IMG/VR virus record: IMGVR_UViG_3300029787_000169
Coordinates: 1 to 23,834 of that record
Strand: one strand, 5' to 3'
DNA length: 23,834 nt
DNA from: a virus
In this document: positions 1 to 9,000 of the stretch, in pieces
Layout of the letters: each line of letters begins with the position of its first letter
How positions within the stretch are numbered: the first letter of the stretch is position 1
The notes under the pieces: model-generated
Told to the model about the DNA's origin: nothing
The model's input: only the letters and a program-made list of their open reading frames with translations
Database searches by the model: none
Made by a program: the position numbers and the translations under genes

Positions 1-582
1 ATTATTAAAGAATACCCTACTAAATCAGCATCCACTAATACAATCCGAGCGCATCTATCGCGTCTTGTGAAGAGAGGTATAAAGCCAGGAATGATCATTG
101 TAGATTATGCAGATCTTCTTAAGCCGGTACAGGTAAGAAAAGAGAAACGAAACGAATTGGAGTCTATTTATGAAGAGTTGCGCGCCCTTTCAACGGAGTT
201 CCAATGTCCTATCTGGACAGCATCACAAACAAATCGTTCAGGATTGAGCGCAGAAGTAATTACAATGGAGCAGATCTCCGAAGCTTTCAACAAGTGCTTC
301 GTGGCTGATTTCATTTTCTCAGTGTCCCGTACAATCGAGGACAAGCAAAACAACCAAGGCAAAATCTTTATTGCTAAAAACAGAAATGGTCCTGATGGAA
401 TGGTCTATCCTATATTTATGGATACGTCAAACGTTAACATTAAGATCCTACCCAAGCCCACGGCTCCTCCAGGGCAAACACAAAATCAAGTGGTTACTGC
501 GCCCGTCGCACTAGACCCTAAAGCACAGCAACAGCTGCTGTCAGTAAAATATACCAAACTACGAAAAGGAAAACGCAAATGA
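1..582 (+). CDS. DnaB-type replicative DNA helicase, C-terminal part (5' truncated)
   Basis: This is the 3' end of a RecA-fold replicative helicase, the hexameric motor that unwinds DNA at the fork. The frame is open from base 1 and the start lies outside the window; 193 residues are visible. Numbering the visible part, IIVDYADLL (32-40) is the Walker B strand and aspartate, TASQTNRSG (73-81) matches the DnaB motif with the conserved SQ-NR, and AKNRNGPDG (125-133) matches the DnaB GKQRNGPxG segment that carries the arginine finger. The Walker A motif would be upstream and is not seen. After the core there is a proline/glutamine-rich then lysine-rich tail (about 148-193). The stop overlaps the next start as ATGA. 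The family call is secure. Whether it is closer to bacterial DnaB or to T4 gp41 cannot be decided by eye. Confidence 0.88.
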   Translation: MIKEYPTKSASTNTIRAHLSRLVKRGIKPGMIIVDYADLLKPVQVRKEKRNELESIYEELRALSTEFQCPIWTASQTNRSGLSAEVITMEQISEAFNKCFVADFIFSVSRTIEDKQNNQGKIFIAKNRNGPDGMVYPIFMDTSNVNIKILPKPTAPPGQTQNQVVTAPVALDPKAQQQLLSVKYTKLRKGKRK

Positions 583-2546
583 GAACACTGGAAAATATCC
601 GCAGATTTAGACTATCAGATACTTTTATTGAACCTTACAAGCAGCAGGAAGTGCCTTGGGGCCCATTGGGGTATGTTACGTTCAAACGAACATACGCGAG
701 ACGCTTAAACGAATTTGATCCTGAAGCTTCGGGCTCAGAAGAGTGGTGGCAGACTTGCCGCCGCGTTATTGAAGGCATGTTCAATATGCAAAAGCAACAT
801 GTGTTTATGCTTGGCTTGGAGTGGAATGACAACAAGGCACAGAGAACAGCAAAAGAGGCTTATGATCGTTTATTCACTCTTAAGTGGACACCTCCTGGCA
901 GAGGGCTGTGGATGATGGGAACTAAGTTTGTAGAAGAGCGTACAGCAGCAGGACTATTCAATTGCGCTTTCCGTTCCACTCGCGATCTTGCCACAAAGGG
1001 CGGCTACCTCTTTGCGTGGATGATGGATGCTTTAATGGTTGGCATTGGAGTTGGATTTGACACTGAGGGCGAGAATTCTGTTACAATCAAAGAGCCTCAA
1101 TACACCAATGACACACTGGTTATCGATGACTCCCGCGAGGGATGGGTGGACTCTGTGCATACTTTGCTCGATGGCTTCTTTTTCGGCAACAAAGTACCTA
1201 AGTTTGATTACTCCGCTATTCGCCCAGAGGGCGCCCCAATCCGTGGCTTTGGTGGAACCTCCAGTGGTCATGGCCCTCTTAAGGAGCTTCACGAAAACCT
1301 CGTAGAACTATACACAGCTAAAGTTGGCGAGCCGATCACGTCCGTAGATATTGTAGATACTGAGAATTTGATTGGTCGTTGTGTGGTTGCTGGAAATGTG
1401 CGTCGATCCGCGGCACTAGCTATGGGCGCCTACGATGATCGTCAGTACCTTGAGATGAAGAACGATCAGGAGAAGCTTTACCATCATCGGTGGGGCTCAA
1501 ATAACTCTTTTAATGCCGTTGTGGGTATGGATTACACGTGGCACGCAGCACAGTCACAGAAAAACGGAGAGCCAGGATACATCTGGCTAGATAATGCACG
1601 CACGCGAGGCCGGTTTAAAGATGGTCCGCGCTTTGACGATATTAACGTGGCAGGCTTTAATCCCTGTGTTGAACAGCAGTTAGAGGATGCTGAATTATGC
1701 TGTCTTGTTGAGACGTTCCCAGCAAAGCATGATGATTATGAAGACTATGTAAGGACGCTAAAAATTGCGTATCTTTATGGCAAAACTATCACACTTTCAA
1801 ACACACATTGGCCAGAAACTAATGCAAAGATGCTTAAGAACCGACGCATTGGACTCTCTCAGTCTGGAGTCGTGCAGGCATTCAATAAGCATGGTAAGCG
1901 CGAGATGTTGAATTGGTGCGACAAGGCGTATGAACATGTGCAAGAATTAGATCAAGAATATTCTAACTGGTTGTGTATTCCTAAGTCTATTCGCATGACT
2001 AGTATTAAGCCAAGCGGAACTGTGTCATTGCTCAATGGTTCTACGCCCGGTATTCATTTTCCGGAAGACGAGTACTATATTAGGCGGATAAGATTTTCAA
2101 AAGATTCAGATTTACTTAAAACTTTATCCGATGCAGGCTATAATATGGAAGATGATGAGTATTCGCCTAATACCGTGTGCGTTGAGTTTCCTGTTCACGA
2201 GCCTTATTTTCAAAAAGGAAAGAGATCAGTTTCGATGTGGGAGCAGTTGGAAATGGCAGCGCAATACCAGCACTACTGGGCTGACAATTCAGTGTCTATT
2301 ACAGTAACATTTAAGCCTGAAGAAGCCCCACAGATTAAGGACGCATTAGAAATGTACGAAACACGACTTAAAGCAGTTTCATTTTTAAGATACGAAGAGA
2401 CTGGCTATGTACAGGCTCCCTATGAGCCTATCACTAAGGAAACTTATGAGAAGCTCATTAAAGATATCGCCCCGATTCAAAGATTTAATACCGATGAGGG
2501 CGGCAGTGGAACTAAATTCTGCACAAATGATAGCTGTACAATTTGA
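579..2546 (+). CDS. nrdJ: Adenosylcobalamin-dependent (class II, monomeric) ribonucleoside-triphosphate reductase
   Basis: It reduces ribonucleotides to deoxyribonucleotides by B12 radical chemistry, supplying DNA precursors for phage replication. Key residues line up with the Lactobacillus leichmannii RTPR pattern: Cys129 in LFNCAF (C119 there), Asn371-Cys373-Glu375 in NPCVEQ (N406, C408, E410), Cys384 (C419), and a C-terminal Cys648-x4-Cys653 pair that shuttles reducing equivalents. SIKPSGTVSLL is the conserved phosphate-binding loop. At 655 residues it is shorter than the roughly 740-residue Lactobacillus enzyme but retains all catalytic positions. The ATG overlaps the helicase stop (ATGA), with AAGGAAA as a weak ribosome site, so the two are translationally coupled. 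A dedicated thioredoxin could be the CHYC protein at 13319. The enzyme needs oxygen-independent cobalamin supply from the host or the environment. Confidence 0.95.
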   Translation: MRTLENIRRFRLSDTFIEPYKQQEVPWGPLGYVTFKRTYARRLNEFDPEASGSEEWWQTCRRVIEGMFNMQKQHVFMLGLEWNDNKAQRTAKEAYDRLFTLKWTPPGRGLWMMGTKFVEERTAAGLFNCAFRSTRDLATKGGYLFAWMMDALMVGIGVGFDTEGENSVTIKEPQYTNDTLVIDDSREGWVDSVHTLLDGFFFGNKVPKFDYSAIRPEGAPIRGFGGTSSGHGPLKELHENLVELYTAKVGEPITSVDIVDTENLIGRCVVAGNVRRSAALAMGAYDDRQYLEMKNDQEKLYHHRWGSNNSFNAVVGMDYTWHAAQSQKNGEPGYIWLDNARTRGRFKDGPRFDDINVAGFNPCVEQQLEDAELCCLVETFPAKHDDYEDYVRTLKIAYLYGKTITLSNTHWPETNAKMLKNRRIGLSQSGVVQAFNKHGKREMLNWCDKAYEHVQELDQEYSNWLCIPKSIRMTSIKPSGTVSLLNGSTPGIHFPEDEYYIRRIRFSKDSDLLKTLSDAGYNMEDDEYSPNTVCVEFPVHEPYFQKGKRSVSMWEQLEMAAQYQHYWADNSVSITVTFKPEEAPQIKDALEMYETRLKAVSFLRYEETGYVQAPYEPITKETYEKLIKDIAPIQRFNTDEGGSGTKFCTNDSCTI

Positions 2547-2554
2547 GGTGACAA

Positions 2555-2782
2555 GTGAATTTTAATCATTTAATGGAAAGTAGAACTCTTCGCTACCGCT
2601 GCCAGAAGGATGGCGGCGAATGCTATTGGGCACCGACAGGAAACATTCGTGCAATGGTTGGTGGCCATGTTAATGTAAGCATGTATTGCAAAAAATGTAA
2701 GGCGCGTGAAGAAGTTTTTTTAAGTGAGACTTTATATAAAAAACAACAAAAAATTTTAGAACAAGAGGTAGGAAATGTTTAA
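2555..2782 (+). CDS. Small zinc-ribbon-like protein, function unknown
   Basis: A 75-residue protein with two cysteine pairs: Cys16-x6-Cys23 and Cys45-x2-Cys48 (motifs YRCQ, GECYW and YCKKC). The spacing suggests one zinc site formed by a beta-ribbon, followed by a charged C-terminal helix. I do not recognise a named family. The GTG start at 2555 is chosen because GAGGTG lies 4 nt upstream; the alternative ATG at 2573 has no ribosome site. It starts 8 nt after the RNR stop and its end overlaps the GroES-like gene by 8 nt, so it is part of the same operon. A role in nucleic-acid or protein binding is only inferred from the cysteine pattern. Confidence 0.75.
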   Translation: MNFNHLMESRTLRYRCQKDGGECYWAPTGNIRAMVGGHVNVSMYCKKCKAREEVFLSETLYKKQQKILEQEVGNV

Positions 2783-3062
2783 ACCAGTTAATAGATACAT
2801 TCAAATAAAATTACCAGAGATATTGCCACAAACAGCAAGTGGAATTGTCTTGCCTGACGATTACAAGCCGACAGAAGAACGACATGCCACAGCCGAGGTA
2901 GTTGCTTACGCTTCAGACGTTAGGTTCAAGGATCAGCTTGTAATGTGCGGTGGTCCGGGAACATCAGTAATCATAGACAAATCCATGATTGAAGAAATAA
3001 CCGTAAATAATGGTAAAATAAATGTTATTCTTGATAATTATGTTGTGGGAATTATTAATTAA
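2775..3062 (+). CDS. groES: GroES-like co-chaperonin
   Basis: A 95-residue protein with the GroES layout: an N-terminal strand FKPVNRYIQIKLPE (like the GroES opening IRPLHDRVIVKR), then SGIVLPDD matching the start of the GroES mobile loop region (GGIVL), and a C-terminal strand VILDNYVVGIIN matching the GroES ending. The usual roof loop is altered, as in phage co-chaperonins such as T4 gp31. It would cap a GroEL ring, either the host's or the phage GroEL encoded at 19563, to fold a capsid or other phage protein. It overlaps the upstream small gene by 8 nt and has AGGTAGGAA as a ribosome site. Divergence from bacterial GroES is large, so identity rests on the overall pattern and on the presence of a groEL in the same window. 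Confidence 0.8.
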   Translation: MFKPVNRYIQIKLPEILPQTASGIVLPDDYKPTEERHATAEVVAYASDVRFKDQLVMCGGPGTSVIIDKSMIEEITVNNGKINVILDNYVVGIIN

Positions 3063-3076
3063 TAGGGGTATACTCC

Positions 3077-3985
3077 ATGGCAATCGACAAAAACTTTTAT
3101 AACGAATCATCTGCCGCCAAGCTTGGATGGGATCCAACGTGGTTTAATGAAAAATATTTTGATGATAAATTAGTCAGAGCAATTAAAAAATGGCAAAAAG
3201 AAAATGGCTTGTCTGCTGATGGTTTATGCGGCCCGACAACCTTTCGGCGCCTGTGGACTGAGCGCCAAGCTGATATTGATGATCACAAGCCTGGTAGCTG
3301 TCATTATTCAAATTATATTGTATACCAAGGCAGCTTTACTCCGATTGAGTGGGACAAGGTTGTTTTATGGTCAGAGCAGGGTGGTCTAGAAACGCCGGCT
3401 GGAAATTATTATAATTATTCAGGGCGCCCTAAGCGCAACATTCGCCTATTTGTAAATCACTGGGACGTGTGTCTATCATCTCGCTCTTGTCAACGTGTGC
3501 TTGACAAACGTGGCGTGTCTGTTCATTTTTTGATTGACAACGATGGTACAATTTATCAAACTCTCGACATGCAGCATGGAGCATGGCACGCAGGATCAGA
3601 ACGAGTCAATCGAGCGTCGGTTGGTGTCGAAATTTCCAACGCATATTATACAAAATATCAAAGCTGGTACGAGAAGAATGGTTTTGGCCCCCGCCCTCTG
3701 GTTGATGATGCTTGGGTGCACGGAAATAAACTAGAGGAGCACACTGATTTCTATCCTGTTCAGATTGAAGCACTTAAAGCTCTCTGGAAGGCAGTGCATA
3801 AAGCAGCTGAGATTCCACTAGAGGCACCTAAAAATCAGTTTAACAAAACATCAACTAAGTATGAGCAAGATGTAAAGTACGGTAACTTTTCTGGTTTTAT
3901 TAGTCACTATCATGTTAGTAAAAGAAAAATAGACTGTGCTGGTTTAGAAATCGCAAAACTCCTTGAAGAAGTGAAGGACGATTGA
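3077..3985 (+). CDS. N-acetylmuramoyl-L-alanine amidase with peptidoglycan-binding domain (endolysin)
   Basis: A modular cell-wall hydrolase of 302 residues. Residues about 26-62 form a PG_binding_1-type domain (RAIKKWQKENGLSADG, CGPTTFRRLW). Residues about 120-292 form an Amidase_2 (T7 lysozyme/PGRP-type) zinc domain: His128 in VNHWD, His171 in WHAGS, VGVEIS with Glu185, then His277/His279 in SHYHVS and Lys284-Ile-Asp286-Cys287. The final zinc ligand could be Asp286 (as AmpD, KxD) or Cys287 (T7 lysozyme has KxC). It cleaves the amide between MurNAc and the stem peptide, giving lysis at the end of infection. There is no signal peptide, so a holin or another route is needed; the membrane protein at 5750 is the only nearby candidate. 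The start has GGGG 4-7 nt upstream of a short spacer. Confidence 0.88.
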   Translation: MAIDKNFYNESSAAKLGWDPTWFNEKYFDDKLVRAIKKWQKENGLSADGLCGPTTFRRLWTERQADIDDHKPGSCHYSNYIVYQGSFTPIEWDKVVLWSEQGGLETPAGNYYNYSGRPKRNIRLFVNHWDVCLSSRSCQRVLDKRGVSVHFLIDNDGTIYQTLDMQHGAWHAGSERVNRASVGVEISNAYYTKYQSWYEKNGFGPRPLVDDAWVHGNKLEEHTDFYPVQIEALKALWKAVHKAAEIPLEAPKNQFNKTSTKYEQDVKYGNFSGFISHYHVSKRKIDCAGLEIAKLLEEVKDD

Positions 3986-4866
3986 TACTTGAGTATGAGG
4001 ACATAGTTATTGGCAGTGATTTAAAGGCGACATTGTTCGCCTTTAATAATAATCTACCCATCATTTTTTCTCAGCCTCGCCGCCCTTTTCGATTCGACTT
4101 CCTTGAGCCGAATACAAATTTAGGGTGCGTTAAACTTACTAGCGCAGGTGAGCTAGAACTTACTAGAACTAATGGTGTTAAAGTTGTTGGTTCGAGGGCA
4201 GAACTTCTGTGGGAGCGCTTGATGTTTTTGCTCAATCTCGATGGCAAAGTTCCGCTCGCAAATCTCTGCACGTCCATGAGATTTGATGGCGAACATTTAG
4301 TCTGCTCCAATGAATATTCAAAGATAGGTACGTTAAACTTTAGTAATTGCTTTTATTTTGGTGACGATAATATTTCTGGACTGGTGAGTGAAAAAGAGCT
4401 TGCTAATCCCGCCTATACATGTTATGATTGGGTTGCATTTAATAGCGGGGGTAAGCACAAAATTGATTACATTTGGGTAGGCGACGACTTCGTTAAGGAA
4501 ATTTGGTTCTACTCATCAGATCGTATGTGCGGTAACTCTCCGGTAAAAGATGCGTGCGTTGTCTCAACTCTGACGCAAAATCAGCTGTCAGAGTTTGACT
4601 ACAGCGAAACTATGGCGCGCTTCAAAATGATCTCCGAGATGGAGAAAAGAGGAATGAAAGGAAGACAGAATGGCTACTCAAGCAACGGAAATCCCAAACA
4701 TTATAAGTTTCGAACAACACCTATCGGACGAACAAAACGCAGAGATTCAATGGAGATTGTATCAAAAGACGATCAAGTATCGCTTCCAGAAGTATCAGAG
4801 AGAACTTTACTTACGGATCTTGCGGCGTCTTGTGCCGCCTACGATAGATTTCTAAGGTATTTGTAG
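3982..4866 (+). CDS. Hypothetical protein with basic C-terminal region
   Basis: A 294-residue protein that I do not recognise. It starts with TTG overlapping the endolysin stop (TTGA), which suggests translational coupling and low expression; no other start is close. The N-terminal half opens with a beta-strand-like LEYEDIVIGSDLKATLFAF and is rich in aromatic residues. Residues about 215-260 are basic and hydrophilic (MEKRGMKGRQNG, TPIGRTKRRDS), possibly disordered or nucleic-acid-binding. There are no transmembrane segments and no cysteine cluster. The next gene follows directly after the stop. Its position between lysin and the nucleotidyltransferase-like gene gives no clear hint of function. 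Confidence 0.75.
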   Translation: MILEYEDIVIGSDLKATLFAFNNNLPIIFSQPRRPFRFDFLEPNTNLGCVKLTSAGELELTRTNGVKVVGSRAELLWERLMFLLNLDGKVPLANLCTSMRFDGEHLVCSNEYSKIGTLNFSNCFYFGDDNISGLVSEKELANPAYTCYDWVAFNSGGKHKIDYIWVGDDFVKEIWFYSSDRMCGNSPVKDACVVSTLTQNQLSEFDYSETMARFKMISEMEKRGMKGRQNGYSSNGNPKHYKFRTTPIGRTKRRDSMEIVSKDDQVSLPEVSERTLLTDLAASCAAYDRFLRYL

Positions 4867-5763
4867 ATGCCACAACATATTCATATGGCCGGCATCATTC
4901 CTATAGCCGGCTTAAAAACTGATTTTAATCAACAATTACCAGAAGTTATGATGCCTATTGACGCTGGATTTACCGCTATTCAGAAGTCAGTTTACGAATG
5001 TGCGATGGTTGGTTGTCAGACAATTTGGATTGTCGCCAATAATGATTTGGCACCAATTATAAGAAACGCAGTAGGAGAATGGGTTTACGACCCAGTTTAT
5101 TATGAAACAAAATCAATGTTTCCATCGGAAAACCGAAAAGAAATACCTATTTATTATGTCCCTATCCATCCAAACGATCGTGATAAGCGCGATTCACATG
5201 GATGGTCTATTCTCTATGGAGCACACAGCGCATGGTTAGTCGCAGCAAAAATATCAAAATGGGTATTGCCAGAAAAGTATTACGTTTCGTTCCCGCTATC
5301 TGCTTACGATTTACAATCACTGCGTACACATCGATTAGAAATTGCTGCAAGGGACGCGAACTTTTTTCTTTCTTACGATGGTAAAACTATTAAAGATGGA
5401 TTACCGATAGCATTCACATTCAATGGAGACGATTTTAAAGCATGCCGAAACTACATAAACCAAACAACCTCTCGGGAATATTTACCCCGTTTACCCGGCC
5501 AAACCTTCCCGACGCAGAAACTGCCATACGACGATCGATGGTCAGCCCGACACTTCCCGCTGAAAAAGATATTCAAGAAAGTATCAGAGAAAAACAGAAT
5601 CCTAAAAAGCGTTGATTGGTATTATAATATATCCAAATGGGATAATTATCGAGCCTACTTGGGTTCAAAAAATATTATAGAAAAACCAAAACACCCATTG
5701 ACAATCACACACAAACACGCTAAAATACCATATAGGGTCGAGGAAGGCAATGAAGATACTTAA
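4867..5763 (+). CDS. Degenerate nucleotidyltransferase-like (GT-A fold) protein
   Basis: A 298-residue protein whose first 180 residues look like a sugar-nucleotide or NTP transferase: AGIIPIAGLKTDF then LPEVMMPID (about 8-33), a helix with VYECAMVGCQTIWIVANND (42-60), and later YGAHSAWLVAAKI with PEKYYVSFP (117-142). In active RmlA/GlmU-type enzymes the signature is GxGTRxxPxxxxxPKP; here Arg is Asp and the catalytic Lys is Glu, so normal transfer chemistry is doubtful. Residues after about 200 are basic and unfamiliar. It begins immediately after the upstream stop (TAG ATG) and overlaps the next gene by 14 nt. It could act in modification of surface sugars or nucleotides, together with the cupin at 23086, but this is inference. 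Confidence 0.55.
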   Translation: MPQHIHMAGIIPIAGLKTDFNQQLPEVMMPIDAGFTAIQKSVYECAMVGCQTIWIVANNDLAPIIRNAVGEWVYDPVYYETKSMFPSENRKEIPIYYVPIHPNDRDKRDSHGWSILYGAHSAWLVAAKISKWVLPEKYYVSFPLSAYDLQSLRTHRLEIAARDANFFLSYDGKTIKDGLPIAFTFNGDDFKACRNYINQTTSREYLPRLPGQTFPTQKLPYDDRWSARHFPLKKIFKKVSEKNRILKSVDWYYNISKWDNYRAYLGSKNIIEKPKHPLTITHKHAKIPYRVEEGNEDT

Positions 5764-6085
5764 ACGCCTGTGGCATAGAGTCACACATAAAATACATCAC
5801 TTTAAGTGGTCACACTTTAAAAACATTTTAAAAGAACATGGACTGGCGTTCTTAGTGATCTTTATTATATGGGAAATTATTGAGGACGTTTTGTTTCCGC
5901 TGTTGTTTATATGGCTTGGCAATAATGTTAATCCATGGTTTCTTACAGGCGCGCCAGTAAGCTGGCTGCTTTGTCTTCACCCTGTCGCAGTCCCAGTTAT
6001 GTGGGCAATTTGGGTTAAAATTTCAAGGAGAAAGAATGAGTCGAAAGACATCGAAGATCAAGTTTGTGGGCCTACATGCTCATAG
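5750..6085 (+). CDS. Small membrane protein with two hydrophobic segments
   Basis: A 111-residue protein with a basic, histidine-rich N-terminus (LKRLWHRVTHKIHHFK), a long hydrophobic segment at about 31-57 containing an acidic EIIED centre, and a second segment at about 68-90 (SWLLCLHPVAVPVMWAIW), followed by a charged tail ending in cysteines. GAGGAAGG lies just upstream of the ATG, supporting a real gene. It overlaps the previous gene by 14 nt and the polymerase gene by 50 nt, so the charged tail is read from sequence that also encodes the polymerase N-terminus. Its size and two segments would allow a holin role with the amidase at 3077, but acidic residues inside a segment are unusual for a holin and no family was recognised. 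Confidence 0.7.
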   Translation: MKILKRLWHRVTHKIHHFKWSHFKNILKEHGLAFLVIFIIWEIIEDVLFPLLFIWLGNNVNPWFLTGAPVSWLLCLHPVAVPVMWAIWVKISRRKNESKDIEDQVCGPTCS

Positions 6086-9000
6086 TGTAGCGGGTTCTAT
6101 TTTTGATGCGCTTGGTTATCCCCAGGCGCATATGGATTTTTGCTACGACAATGGAGGAGAGGCATTGGCGCTCACTGATCATGGAAACATGAACGGGCTA
6201 GCGTATCAGGTTCTGCACGCCAAGAAGATGCAGGAAGAAGGCAAAGACTTCAAGCCTATCTATGGTTGCGAAGCGTACTTCATCCCGTCCATTGAGGAGT
6301 GGCGGGAGGAATACGAGAAGGCTATGGAAGACAAGAAGCGCGCTCGCTCCGTCAAGAAGGACGAGCAGTCAGGCGCCACCGTTGAAGACGAGGGCAGCAG
6401 CAAAAAGACGCAAGACATTTTACGCCGGCGCCGCCATCTTGTGCTTTTGGCACAAAATCAGAAGGGGTTAAACAATTTATTCAAGCTGGTGTCGGAGTCT
6501 TATCAGTCGGAGAACTTTTATCGCTACCCGCGCATTGACTATAAGTTGTTGAAGAAATACAACGAGGGTATCATCGCTGCCTCTGCATGTCTTGGCGGTG
6601 TCTATGCTGGAAACTACTGGGAGAACCGAGAAGAAGGCGACGAGGCTGTGCTCAATGCGATGAGCGAGACAACTGAAAAGATGGTAGATATCTTTGGTGA
6701 TCGCTGGTATGCTGAAATTCAATGGAACAATGTGGAAGATCAGCACAAACTGAACCAATACATCATCCAGACAGCACAGAAGCACAACGTTAAACTTGTC
6801 AGCACAGCCGACAGTCACTACCCTGACCCAGAAGCTTGGCGAGATCGAGAACTATACACTCGCCTAGGCTGGCTTGGCAAGGGTGGTCTTCCTGAATACA
6901 TGAAGTCAGAACTGCCCGATGGCGTTGAAGAGGTTGGCTACGAGCTATACCCTAAGAACGGTGACGAGATGTGGGATAGCTACAAGAAGTATGCGACAGA
7001 GGGTGGCTTTGAATATGATGATCAGGTTGTTTTAGACAGCATTGAAGAGTCTCATCGTATTGCGTTTGACCGCATTGAAAAGTTTTTCCCAGACAATACG
7101 GTACGCCTCCCAAGTTTTGTGGTGCCAGCAGGCTTCACGGCTACACAGGCGTTAGTTCAGTATTCTCTTGAGGGATTAAAGGCGCGAGGCTTTCAAGGCA
7201 ATCCAGAATACATTCAAAGACTTAAGCACGAGCTTGACGTTATTGATGACCGAGGCTTCTCTAAATATTTCCTGACTATGAAGTCTATCGCAGACGTAGC
7301 CTCCACAATGATGCTGGCTGGTCCTGGTCGAGGCTCTGCCGCTGGCTCGCTAGTGGCTTATGTGCTAGGCATTACACAGGTTGATCCCATCAGACACGGG
7401 CTACTGTTCTCTCGGTTCCTGCGCTCCGATGCCACAGATTATCCTGATATTGATTATGATATATCTGATAGCATGGCGCTGAAGGAGAAGCTTGTGGAGA
7501 TGTGGGGGGCCGACTGCGTTGCTCCAATCTCTAACTGGAACACACTACAGCTCCGCTCGCTTATCAAGGATATCTCAAAATTTTATGATGTGCCGTTCAC
7601 GGAAGCCAACACAGTCACTTCTGTGATGATCCGAGAGGCTACGCCCGAGGCAAAGAAGAAGCACGGCATCAAGGCTGGTATCTATGCACCTACATGGGAA
7701 GAGACAATGGAGTTCTCTCCGTCGCTACGCGCATACCTGAACAAATATCCAGCAGTTAAGGCTCACGTTGAGGGTCTTGTTGGGCAGGTGCGGTCGTGTT
7801 CCCGTCACGCTGGTGGTGTGGTTATCGCAGAGAACCTAGACCAGAGTATGCCCCTAATTAACTCCGGTGGCGTGCGTCAGGCTCCGTGGGCAGAAGGTCA
7901 GAACGTTAGACATCTTGAGCCGATGGGCTTCATTAAATTTGATTTGCTGGGTCTGTCTACGCTAAAGATGATGGAGGGTGCAATTGAACATATCCTTCGT
8001 CGACATCATGGCATTGAGAATCCAACTTTTGCACAAGTGCGAGAGTATTACGATCAGAACCTGCACCCCGATAGGATTGACTTGGACAACCAAGAAGTAT
8101 ACGAGAACATTTTTCACAAAGGCAAGTGGGCTGGAGTTTTTCAGTTCACAGAGCAGGGGGCGCAAGGATTCTGTACCAAGGTTAAGCCGCGTAACATCAT
8201 TGATGTGTCAGCTGTGACTTCTATCTTCCGCCCCGGCCCCCTGTCGGCCGGCGTCGACGCAGACTATGTAGAAGCCAAGGAGAGTCCACACAAAATCTCA
8301 TACCTGTCAGATGAGGCATGTGACATAACCCAAGAGACATTCGGTTTCCTAATCTTTCAGGAGCAAATCGCACTGCTGGGTCATAAGCTTGGTGGGTTGA
8401 CGCTTGACGAAGGCAACATGCTACGGAAGGTGCTGACAAAGAAGGGAACCGGCAAAGGATCGGTAAAGCACAAGCTCCATACAAAGTTTATTAAGGGATG
8501 TGTTGACAAGGGTATAGCCCGTGACGCCGCTCAAGATCTGTGGGATAAATTTGAGTTCTTCTCAGGCTATGGCTTTAACAAGTCACACGCAGTCAGTTAT
8601 TCTATTATCTCGTTCCAGTGTGCGTGGTTGCTGAATTATTATCCTGCGGAGTGGATGGCAGCGTTCCTTGATAAGGAGCCTGAGACTAGAAAGGAAAAGG
8701 CGATCAACATCGCCAAGAAGTACGGCTTTAAGATCGCGCCGCTGCACATTAACAAGTCGGGCACAGTCTGGGAGATCAGCGACGATGGCAAAACAATGAT
8801 TCAGCCGCTTACTTCTATTAAGGGCCTGGGTATGGCAGCAATCGATCAGATCCTAGCGAACCGACCAATCAATAATGCGGAGGAGTTATTGTTCAACGAG
8901 AACATCACATATTCTAAGCTAAACAAGAAGTCTTTAGATGCATTGTGTCGCGGCGGTGCGCTGGATGATATTATAGATGATCGATTTACTGGCAGAAAAC

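Noticed and set aside
579-2546. Possible intein or intron in the RNR gene
   Set aside because: All RTPR motifs run in one frame with normal spacing; nothing is inserted.
3069-3074. TATACT before the endolysin start
   Set aside because: No -35 element with proper spacing, and it overlaps the ribosome-binding region.
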